DNA of 35,821 bases, taken from the NCBI GenBank assembly GCA_009841045.1, contig VXMO01000022.1, positions 1 through 35,821 on the forward strand, given 5' to 3'. The stretch comes from Dehalococcoidia bacterium. GTDB taxonomy: Bacteria; Chloroflexota; Dehalococcoidia; UBA6926. The position numbers and the translations under genes were made by a program. The notes below the pieces were generated by a model, which saw only the letters and a list, made by a program, of their open reading frames with translations, ran no database searches and was not told where the DNA came from. The stretch's first letter is position 1; each line of letters opens with the position of its first letter. Shown one piece after another: positions 16,317 to 23,206 of this stretch.

Positions 16317-17822
16317 ATGCGCGGGATTGATTCAGTGACGGGTGTCAGGGAGCGGCGATTACGCGGCACTCGATACTCCAATGGCGATGCCAGGCTGTCC
16401 GTAGGATCCACTATTCGTGACAGGGCGGTGCATTATGCTGCCCACGTATCCGAGCCGCAGGGTGCCTGGCCAAGCGAGAAAGACCTCTGTGACGCGTGGG
16501 AGTCCGGCGCGGGACACAGACGAGGACAGCGCCTGAGAACCGTTACGGGTTCAACCGTCGACGTTATTCAAGCAGGGATTCGCAACTCCGGCGACGGGCC
16601 GGATTTCCTCGGCGCGGCCATTGTGATTGAGTCCCCCGGTCAAACGCGCCGCGTCATCCGCGGCGATGTTGAGATGCACCTGCGCGCCACGGATTGGTTC
16701 GCACACGGGCATGAAACAAATCCGGCTTTCGCGAGCGTCGTCCTGCACGTCGTGGAGGACGCGCAGGAGATGGTGGAGATTGCAGGCGCGCCCGTGCTTG
16801 AAGTGGGGCACAGCACGCGCCGACTGAACCACAAGACCACGGCAACCATGCCCAAGCTGCTGGATCTCGGCGCGGGAGAGGCACGCGATGCAGCCATGAT
16901 GCTCGATGCGCTGGGCGATGCGCGGCTCGAGGAACGAGCGGCGGCCATGGAGGGAGATATCGCCGTCGTCGGGCCTGAGCAGGCGCTGTATGAGGCTCTT
17001 CTACGAGGTCTCGGGTATACGCGCAACATGACGGCCTTCCAGGAAGTGGCGCGGCTCATGCCGATTGACACCCTGTGGGGCCTGACGGACGGCGCACCCA
17101 ATGACGAAGCACGCCTCGCGCGTCTGACTGGCTTGCTGTTTGGGGCAGCGAGGCTATTGCCATCGCAACGGAACAGAAAGGCGCAAGGAAGGTTTCCCTT
17201 TGGCGAACTGACGTGGAGTGCCTTTGACAGTTTCACCGCATCCTCAGAGACCGAGTGGGCGCGTTATCCGGGTTTGGAATCTCTGCCGCGTGGGTCATGG
17301 CAGACGTTTCGCGTGAGGCCGGACAACCACCCGGTCAGACGGATGGGCGCGGCAGTGGAACTTATGCTGCAGTGGTTTCAGGGGCCGGGACTTCTGAGCG
17401 ATCTGTACGCCGCCGTCAGTGACACTGAGGATCCCCGGGATGCGGCAAGGCTACTAATCGGTTCACTCGTCATCCCTCCGACCGGCTATTGGGCGACACA
17501 TAGTGACTTCGGGAAGCTGCGGCGCAGCAGGCCGTCCGCGCTGATCGGACGTGGACGTGCACTAGACATGATTGCGACGGCAGTCCTGCCGTTCCTGCTT
17601 GCCATGTCCGATTTACAGTCCGATGTGAATCTGGAGCAGAAAACGCGGCAGATCTATGCCGTCTTGCCCAATCCGGGAGAGTCTAAGGCTTCCCGCCGCG
17701 CGCGGCATCTCCTCGGAGGGCACTCACAGCGGCTATCTGCTCGTCGCTACCAGGGTTTTTTGAACTTGACGGCCACTTCGCTTAACGGGTCAAGGGAATC
17801 TCTTTTGTTACCTGCGGAATAG
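16317..17822 (+). CDS. DUF2851 family protein
   Basis: About 501 residues, of the DUF2851 family by the block GDGPDFLGAAIVIE (92-105), GDVEMHLRATDWFAHGH (116-132) and VVLHVV (141-146). The spacing PDF...VEMH recalls PD-(D/E)XK nuclease folds; I infer a nuclease-like core but no activity is known to me. The C-terminal two thirds are helical and carry PTGYWATHSDFGK near the end. The start is uncertain: ATG 16299, ATG 16317 and TTG 16269 are in frame and none has a good ribosome binding site. A TACAAT lies at 16304-16309, which would favour 16317 or a later GTG (16428). A hairpin (17822-17841) directly follows the stop. Confidence 0.75.
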   Translation: MRGIDSVTGVRERRLRGTRYSNGDARLSVGSTIRDRAVHYAAHVSEPQGAWPSEKDLCDAWESGAGHRRGQRLRTVTGSTVDVIQAGIRNSGDGPDFLGAAIVIESPGQTRRVIRGDVEMHLRATDWFAHGHETNPAFASVVLHVVEDAQEMVEIAGAPVLEVGHSTRRLNHKTTATMPKLLDLGAGEARDAAMMLDALGDARLEERAAAMEGDIAVVGPEQALYEALLRGLGYTRNMTAFQEVARLMPIDTLWGLTDGAPNDEARLARLTGLLFGAARLLPSQRNRKAQGRFPFGELTWSAFDSFTASSETEWARYPGLESLPRGSWQTFRVRPDNHPVRRMGAAVELMLQWFQGPGLLSDLYAAVSDTEDPRDAARLLIGSLVIPPTGYWATHSDFGKLRRSRPSALIGRGRALDMIATAVLPFLLAMSDLQSDVNLEQKTRQIYAVLPNPGESKASRRARHLLGGHSQRLSARRYQGFLNLTATSLNGSRESLLLPAE

Positions 17823-17841
17823 CCGCCTGGCCAATGGCGGC
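17822..17841 (+). terminator. Hairpin after the DUF2851 gene
   Basis: Arms gccgcc (17822-17827) and ggcggc (17836-17841) begin at the last base of the stop codon. No T-run follows, so a weak or factor-assisted terminator is the most that can be said. Confidence 0.3.
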
Positions 17842-17929
17842 AGTGTGTCAGCCTCCCTAGTATCATGACGGGGCGGGCGCTTCGATAGCCGCCCGATTTA
17901 TCACGCGACAACAGGAGGCTGATTTCTCT

Positions 17930-19330
17930 ATGCGCATCGAACGTGACTCAATGGGTGAGATGGAGGTGCCGGACGAGGCCCTCTGGGGAGCGCAGACACA
18001 GCGTGCCGTCCGCAATTTCCCGATCAGCGACCTGCGCTTCTCTCGCAGCTTCATCCGAGCCCTCGCGCTGATTAAGCGCTCCGCCGCAGAGGTCAACGAA
18101 GAACTCGGCGGTGTCGCACCTGAGATGGCGACAGCCGTTAAAGCCGCGGCGCAGGAAGCGATGGACGGCGAGCTTGATGACCATTTTGTGCTCGATATCT
18201 TTCAAACAGGCTCAGGCACGTCCACAAATATGAACGCCAACGAGGTCATCGCCAATCGCGCGACGCAGATTCTGGGCGGCGAGGTCGGCTCCCGGATGGT
18301 CCATCCCAACGACCACGTCAATCGTGGCCAGTCCTCTAACGATGTCATCCCGACTGCCATCCAGGTGGCCGCTGCCCACGGCATCGCCATGGAACTCGTG
18401 CCCGCCTTGGAGCGGCTGCAACAGGCGCTTGCGGACAAATCGGCGGCCTTCTGGGATGTCATCAAGACGGGCCGCACACACCTGCAGGACGCGACGCCCA
18501 TCCGTCTCGGCCAGGAGTTTCTTGGCCATGCGGGCCAGATGGAGCGGGCGGTGCGGCGGCTGCGCCACGCTGTTGACGAGCTCTGCGAGGTCCCCCTTGG
18601 CGGAACCGCCGTCGGGACGGGCATCGGCCGTGACTTTGAGTTTTCCGAGAAGGTCTGCGCGCGTCTTGCATCCTCCACTGGCCTCCCCATCCGCGAGACG
18701 GAGAACCATTTCCAGGCGCAGAGCACACTCAACGCTGTCACGGAGGCAAGCGGCGTCCTGAACACCGTCGCAGTCAGCATGTTGAAAATCGCCAATGACG
18801 TGCGTTGGCTCGGCTCGGGCCCGCGCGCCGGATTCGGCGAGATTGCGCTGCCGGAAGTGCAGCCGGGCTCGTCGATCATGCCCGGCAAGATCAACCCCGT
18901 CATCGCGGAGTCCGTGGCGCAGGCAGCGGCACAGGTCATGGGCAACCACGTCACGGTGACCATCGCCGATGCGCAGGGCAGCAACTTTGAGCTGAACGTT
19001 ATGATGCCCGTGGCGGCCTACAACCTGCTGCAATCCATCGATCTGCTAGCCGCGGAGGCAGACAATTTCCGCGAGCAGTGCATCGAGGGGCTTGTTTCCA
19101 CGCAGCGCGGGCCGGAGACCGTTGAGCAGGGACTGGCGATCTGCACAGCGCTTGCGCCGGTCATCGGCTACGATGCCGCTGCCGCAATCGCACATGAGGC
19201 ATCGGAGACGGGCGAGACGGTACGACAGGTGGCCCTTCGCACAACGGAGCTCGGCGAGGCGGCCCTGGAGGAAATCCTTGACGCCGCCAAGATGACGGAG
19301 CCCGGCTTCTCCGGTGGCGGAGGAGGCTAG
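17930..19330 (+). CDS. fumC: Fumarate hydratase class II FumC
   Basis: Interconverts fumarate and malate in the TCA cycle without an Fe-S cluster. The 466-residue protein opens with RIERDSMGEMEVPDEALWGA, has SGTSTNMNANEVIANRA, HPNDHVNRGQSSND, a TGRTHLQDATPI block with the catalytic His, and the superfamily signature GSSIMPGKINPV. Length and motif order match class II fumarases rather than aspartase or argininosuccinate lyase; aspartase is the closest alternative but DALFWG-type and C-terminal features favour fumarase. The ATG at 17930 follows AGGAGG at a slightly long spacing. A TATCAT -10-like box at 17861-17866 suggests its own promoter. The last residues are a Gly run (SGGGGG). Confidence 0.93.
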   Translation: MRIERDSMGEMEVPDEALWGAQTQRAVRNFPISDLRFSRSFIRALALIKRSAAEVNEELGGVAPEMATAVKAAAQEAMDGELDDHFVLDIFQTGSGTSTNMNANEVIANRATQILGGEVGSRMVHPNDHVNRGQSSNDVIPTAIQVAAAHGIAMELVPALERLQQALADKSAAFWDVIKTGRTHLQDATPIRLGQEFLGHAGQMERAVRRLRHAVDELCEVPLGGTAVGTGIGRDFEFSEKVCARLASSTGLPIRETENHFQAQSTLNAVTEASGVLNTVAVSMLKIANDVRWLGSGPRAGFGEIALPEVQPGSSIMPGKINPVIAESVAQAAAQVMGNHVTVTIADAQGSNFELNVMMPVAAYNLLQSIDLLAAEADNFREQCIEGLVSTQRGPETVEQGLAICTALAPVIGYDAAAAIAHEASETGETVRQVALRTTELGEAALEEILDAAKMTEPGFSGGGGG

Positions 19331-19492
19331 GTCTCATAAACGCCTCTTCGCTTGTCACCCTGTGCCACTACTCCGTAAAATGACGGCAAGAGAATGAGCT
19401 ATTCGCACGAGGCGTTGATGACGCGGCTGCAAGCGCGTCGAATTTCCGATACAATCGCCAGTTCCAACCACATACGCAGGGGGCGTTAATCA
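19331..19492. promoter_or_regulatory. suf operon upstream region with -10-like box
   Basis: TACAAT at 19450-19455 lies 38 bp before the sufC GTG. A poor -35 candidate CTGCAA (19427-19432) is 17 bp upstream of it. No clear IscR-type or other operator was recognised. Confidence 0.35.
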
Positions 19493-20278
19493 GTGTCAAG
19501 CAAGAACGGAAATGCCGTCATGGTCGTGGAGGACCTCCGCGTTGAGGTGGACGGCAAGGAGATCCTGAAGGGCGTCAACCTGGAGATTCCGACCGGCAAG
19601 GTGAACACCGTCATGGGGCCGAACGGTTCCGGCAAGAGCACCCTTGCCAACACGCTTATGGGCAACCCCCGCTACGTCGTCACCGGCGGGCGCATCCTCT
19701 ACAAGGGCAAAGACATCACTCTCGATCTGCCTGATCAGCGCTCGCTTGACGGCATTTTCCTGGCGTCACAGTACCCCGTGGAGATTCCCGGGGTGACCTT
19801 GATTAACTTCTTGCGCCAGATGGTGAACGCCCATCGTGACGAGGAGATGCCGCTTGTCGAGTTCCGGCAGATGGTGAATGAGAAGATGGACGCGCTTGGC
19901 ATAGACCGCGCATTCGCGACCCGCTACGTCAATTCCGGGTTCTCGGGTGGAGAGAAGAAGCGCAGTGAGATCCTTCAGCTCGCCGTCCTGGATCCCACGC
20001 TCGCCATCCTTGATGAGACGGATTCGGGCCTGGACATCGACGCGCTGCGTACCGTCTCACACGGCGTCAATCAGTTGCGGAACGAGGCGATGGGCGTCCT
20101 GCTCATCACGCACTACACGCGCATCTTCAACTACATTGAGCCGGACACCGTCCACGTGATGCTGGACGGCGCCATCGTCAGGTCGGGCGGTCCGGAGTTG
20201 GCCCATGACCTTGAGGAACACGGCTATGATCTCATTCGGTCCGGCGCGGGCAGCGCGGTCGCGCCGGCATCCCAGTAG
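19493..20278 (+). CDS. sufC: Fe-S cluster assembly ATPase SufC
   Basis: ABC-type ATPase that drives the SufBCD scaffold in iron-sulfur cluster assembly in the cytoplasm. The 261-residue protein has Walker A GPNGSGKST, the SufC-specific signature NSGFSGGEKKRSEILQLA, Walker B LAILDETDSGLDIDAL, and the switch His in LLITHYTRIFNYI. The start is GTG 19493, with a GGGGG ribosome binding site. It has no membrane partner, as expected. Unusually, sufB and sufD, which it normally serves, are not adjacent: sufS begins 29 bp downstream. They must lie elsewhere in the genome or this SufC acts with another partner. Confidence 0.94.
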   Translation: MSSKNGNAVMVVEDLRVEVDGKEILKGVNLEIPTGKVNTVMGPNGSGKSTLANTLMGNPRYVVTGGRILYKGKDITLDLPDQRSLDGIFLASQYPVEIPGVTLINFLRQMVNAHRDEEMPLVEFRQMVNEKMDALGIDRAFATRYVNSGFSGGEKKRSEILQLAVLDPTLAILDETDSGLDIDALRTVSHGVNQLRNEAMGVLLITHYTRIFNYIEPDTVHVMLDGAIVRSGGPELAHDLEEHGYDLIRSGAGSAVAPASQ

Positions 20279-20307
20279 CGCGGCGATCACGCGCAAGGCC
20301 GGTCACC

Positions 20308-21555
20308 GTGCCTGATCACCCATCGCAGCTAGACGTCGAGAGCATCCGCGGCGACTTTCCCATCCTGTCCCGCGTCATCAACGGCAACCCGATTGTCTAC
20401 CTGGACAGCACGGCGACGTCGCAGAAGCCGAAGCAGGTCATTGACACGCTGGCCGACTTCTACCGCACCTCCAACGCCAACGTCCACCGCGGCATCTACA
20501 CCCTGTCCGAGGAATCGACCGCCGCCTACGAGGGAGCCCGCGAGAAGACGGCCTCGTTCATCAATGCTGCTTCCTCAAGCGAGATTGTGTTCACACGCAA
20601 CACGACGGAATCTCTGAACCTCCTCGCCTACGCATGGGGACGCGCCAATCTCAATGAGGGCGATGAAGTGCTGGTCACGCTCATGGAACACCATTCCAAC
20701 ATCGTGCCGTGGCATATGATCTGCGCCGAGCGTGGCGCGGTGCTCCGTTTCATCCCGGTGACGGATGAGGGCTTCCTCGATCTCACAGACATCGACACGC
20801 TCATCACGGAACGTACAAAGGGCGTCTCCTTCACGCATATCTCCAATGTGTTGGGCACTGTGAATCCCGTGAGAGAACTCGTAGACAAGGCTCATGCCGC
20901 CGGCGCGATCGCCATCGTGGACGGCGCGCAGGGCGCGCCGCACGTCGCCGTCGATATGCGCGACATGGACGCGGACTTCTATGTGTTTTCCTCCCACAAG
21001 ATGCTTGGCCCGACGGGCGTGGGCGTCTTGTACGGCAAGCGGGCGCTGCTGGATGAGATGCCCCCGTTCCTGGGTGGCGGCGAGATGATTATGGAAGTGC
21101 GTGAGGACGGCTTCACGTGGAAGGACCCGCCATGGAAGTTCGAGGCCGGCACGCCGAACTTCGCCGATGTTGTCGCGTTTGGCGCCGCCATCGACTACCT
21201 GACAGAACTCGGCATGGACCGGGTGCGGCAGCATGAGATCGAGATCACGGACTACGCGCTGCGTCAGATGCGGTCGCTTGGCGAGGGCGTCACTCTGCAC
21301 GGCCCGCCAAACCCGGAGGATCGTGGCGGCGTTGTTTCATTCGCAATTGAGTCCATACATCCCCATGACATCGCCCAAACTCTGGACTGGGAGGGTGTGC
21401 AGATCCGCGCCGGGCATCACTGCGCACAGCCATTGATGCGCCGCCTCAACGTGCCCGCCACCGCCCGCGCGAGCTTCTACGTTTACAATACGAATGAGGA
21501 CGTTGACCGACTCATCGACGCCCTGAAAAAGGCTGGTGAACTCTTTGGCAGGTAG
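20308..21555 (+). CDS. sufS: Cysteine desulfurase SufS
   Basis: PLP enzyme that takes sulfur from cysteine as a persulfide and passes it to the Fe-S machinery. The 415-residue type II desulfurase has the PLP lysine Lys231 in SSHKMLGPTGVGVLYG, the persulfide Cys372 in AGHHCAQPLM, NANVHRGIYTLSEEST near the N-terminus and MEHHSNIVPW with the cofactor-stacking histidine. RAGHHCAQP and overall length favour SufS over IscS/NifS. The start is GTG 20308, 29 bp after sufC. It overlaps sufU by 20 bp, so the pair is translationally coupled and the two proteins probably work together. Confidence 0.95.
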   Translation: MPDHPSQLDVESIRGDFPILSRVINGNPIVYLDSTATSQKPKQVIDTLADFYRTSNANVHRGIYTLSEESTAAYEGAREKTASFINAASSSEIVFTRNTTESLNLLAYAWGRANLNEGDEVLVTLMEHHSNIVPWHMICAERGAVLRFIPVTDEGFLDLTDIDTLITERTKGVSFTHISNVLGTVNPVRELVDKAHAAGAIAIVDGAQGAPHVAVDMRDMDADFYVFSSHKMLGPTGVGVLYGKRALLDEMPPFLGGGEMIMEVREDGFTWKDPPWKFEAGTPNFADVVAFGAAIDYLTELGMDRVRQHEIEITDYALRQMRSLGEGVTLHGPPNPEDRGGVVSFAIESIHPHDIAQTLDWEGVQIRAGHHCAQPLMRRLNVPATARASFYVYNTNEDVDRLIDALKKAGELFGR

Positions 21556-22030
21556 TCAACCTGACCCATATTTCGATGATTTGTACCGGGATCTGATCCT
21601 GGACCACTATCGACTGCCTCGAAACAACCGTGTCCTGGACGCCCCCGACGCCGACCTCACACAGTTCAACCCGGTGTGCGGGGATGAGATTCGCCTGACT
21701 GCCCGCATCCGCAACGGCGCAATTGAGGAAATCGCCTTTGTCGGGCAGGGCTGCTCAATCTCGCAGTCGTCCGCATCGATGATGACGGAGGCAATGCGAG
21801 GCCGCTCGATAGAGGACGCCCATGCGCTTGCTCACAACTTCCGCGCCATGATTCTTGGCGAAGACGTTGATGAGATGGCGATGGGCGATCTGATGTCTCT
21901 GCAGGGCACATCCCGCTACCCAACACGCGTCAAGTGCGCCGTTCTCGCGTGGGACACGCTCCAAAAGGCCCTCGGCGGCGCATCCGGCCGCGAGGATGTT
22001 GGCTCTTCCGACCCGGATTCAGCCGGTTAA
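21536..22030 (+). CDS. sufU: SufU-type sulfur-transfer protein
   Basis: Zinc-dependent sulfurtransferase partner of SufS, related to the scaffold IscU. The 164-residue product keeps the ligand set Cys48 and Asp50 (NPVCGDE), Cys73 (GQGCSISQSSASMM) and Cys134 (RVKCAVLAW), and has the longer loop of SufU between the second and third cysteine. LILDHYRLPRNN near residue 21 is the family opening. The start is GTG 21536, inside the sufS 3' end. The last 20 residues are polar and non-conserved. SufU, not IscU, is favoured by the SufS neighbour. Confidence 0.93.
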   Translation: MNSLAGSQPDPYFDDLYRDLILDHYRLPRNNRVLDAPDADLTQFNPVCGDEIRLTARIRNGAIEEIAFVGQGCSISQSSASMMTEAMRGRSIEDAHALAHNFRAMILGEDVDEMAMGDLMSLQGTSRYPTRVKCAVLAWDTLQKALGGASGREDVGSSDPDSAG

Positions 22031-22134
22031 TTTTCTCGGTTCGCGATCCGGCTTTGGCTTGCTGGTGAAGCTAGAACTCCGCATTCCGGCTCGGGGTGTC
22101 CATAAGTTTATGTTTGTTGGTTCGTGCTATTGAA

Positions 22135-22638
22135 TCACATCATGGGACGCCGCGCCGACCTCGCGCCTGCTTCGTAGACCTCATCCGCTTGTAGATTCTC
22201 GCCTCGCGCAGCCTCGACCGCGAGGCGATCGCAGCGTTCGTTCTCGGGGACGCCGGAATGGCCGCGAACCCATTTGAAATCGACCTCGTGGGCATCACAG
22301 AGGTCCAGCAGCCGCCCCCACAAATCCGGGTTGATAGCTGCTTCCCTCTTGTTCCGCTTCCAGCCATTGGCCCGCCACCGCGCCGCCCACCCTTTCTCGA
22401 TGCCGTCGATCACGTAACGGGAATCGCTGTGCAGCGTCACGCGGCACCGTTCCTTGAGCGCCTCAAGCGCCCGAATCACGGCGAGGAGTTCCATGCGATT
22501 GTTGGTGGTGAGACGGTAGCCTTCGCTCAGTTCTCGTCGGGCATCACCGAAGAGGAGAACTACGCCATAACCGCCGGGGCCGGGATTTCCCTCGCAGGCT
22601 CCATCCGTGTAGATAGTTACCTGCTTTTCTGATGCCAT
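22135..22638 (-). CDS. rnhA: Ribonuclease HI
   Basis: Cuts the RNA strand of RNA-DNA hybrids, removing R-loops and primer RNA. The 167-residue protein has the four-acid site: Asp in YTDGACEGNPGPGG, Glu in NNRMELLAVIRALEAL, Asp in LHSDSRYVIDGI and Asp in NERCDRLAVEAA, plus the mobile His in WVRGHSG. The basic helix (KGWAARWRANGWKRNKR) is the substrate-binding handle of type HI. The ATG at 22638 gives a normal N-terminus. It is convergent with sufU and divergent from the tiny ORF at 22785. Confidence 0.95.
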   Translation of the reverse strand: MASEKQVTIYTDGACEGNPGPGGYGVVLLFGDARRELSEGYRLTTNNRMELLAVIRALEALKERCRVTLHSDSRYVIDGIEKGWAARWRANGWKRNKREAAINPDLWGRLLDLCDAHEVDFKWVRGHSGVPENERCDRLAVEAARGENLQADEVYEAGARSARRPMM

Positions 22639-22743
22639 CGTTCGGGGTACTCCTATTTTTGAAAGCCGCTATGGGGTTATGGGTGATTCGTCAGGACTCT
22701 CATCCGAAGTATAGGCGTCCGCCACATACGTCCGCTTAAACGG

Positions 22744-22757
22744 CATAATGGATAGAC
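22744..22757 (+). promoter_or_regulatory. Putative -10 box plus GGATAGAC
   Basis: CATAAT (22744-22749) is followed directly by GGATAGAC, exactly as at the metH promoter (1197-1210). It lies 28 bp before the small ORF at 22785. The recurrence suggests a promoter-associated motif. Confidence 0.35.
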
Positions 22758-22784
22758 AGCGCAGGGGCAGCCGAAGGTGGTGTT

Positions 22785-22919
22785 ATGGCCGGAGACCTTA
22801 GGGATACAGAGAGACGTCGGCGCGGGTTCGGGCTGCTTGAACTAAGCATCCTGATGGAGGCCATCTGTGTGTCCGGGGCGATAATCACCCTCGCTGTCGT
22901 CGGCGCAACGGCGGGATAG
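22785..22919 (+). CDS. Possible 44-residue single-pass membrane peptide
   Basis: Not recognised. The short frame starts at ATG with AAGG eight bases upstream and a -10-like box 36 bp upstream. It encodes a charged N-terminus (MAGDLRDTERRRRG) followed by one hydrophobic segment (about residues 20-43, ILMEAICVSGAIITLAVVGA), which would insert with the Arg-rich end inside. It ends 24 bp before tRNA-Ala. It could be a real small membrane protein or a chance frame in the tRNA leader; gene spacing and the signals around it favour the former only slightly. Confidence 0.4.
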   Translation: MAGDLRDTERRRRGFGLLELSILMEAICVSGAIITLAVVGATAG

Positions 22920-22943
22920 AATAATCATCCGTCACCCAATCGT

Positions 22944-23016
22944 GGGGTCGTAGCTCAGTCGGGAGAGCACCTGCTTTGCAAGCAGGGGGTCAGGGGTTCG
23001 AATCCCCTCGACTCCA
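22944..23016 (+). tRNA. tRNA-Ala (anticodon TGC)
   Basis: A 73-base cloverleaf. The acceptor GGGGTCG pairs with CGACTCC with one G-U. D arm GCTC/GAGC, anticodon stem CCTGC/GCAGG around TTTGCAA (anticodon TGC, alanine), T arm AGGGG/CCCCT with TTCGAAT. The discriminator is A and CCA is not encoded. It is the second alanine tRNA in the window and reads GCA/GCG codons. Confidence 0.96.
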
Positions 23017-23113
23017 TACTCTAGCCACTTCACTGCAAAGTAACGAACACGGCAGCCCGTAGACTGCCCTCCATCCATCCTTCCCATCCCCACGCGGCGC
23101 GGCTCTCGGATGG

Positions 23114-23206
23114 TATACTTTCAGCGGCATGGCGCGGCCCGTACGAGGGGCCGTTCGGCGTCCCCGGGTGGGGCGGACGCGGAAGAGTCCTGAGGGGGGT
23201 ACAGGC
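23114..23206 (+). promoter_or_regulatory. Structured GC-rich leader of PEP synthase
   Basis: A -10-like TATACT (23114-23119) is followed by about 80 bases of leader with successive hairpins: cggccc/gggccg (23135-23140, 23148-23153) and gcgtcc/ggacgc (23158-23163, 23175-23180). A weak 4-bp stem, cctg/cagg (23189-23192, 23202-23205), would loop out the GA-rich ribosome binding site. No known riboswitch class was recognised. A longer protein start at 23129 would read this as an Arg-rich leader and is less likely. Confidence 0.35.

Noticed and set aside
18202-19033. Leftward frames of 260-273 codons opposite fumC
   Set aside because: Antisense shadows; the fumC frame accounts for the region with full motif order.
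22031-22134. Terminator between sufU and rnhA
   Set aside because: The only repeat, agccgg/ccggct, has six-base arms and a 22-base loop; no T-run follows.
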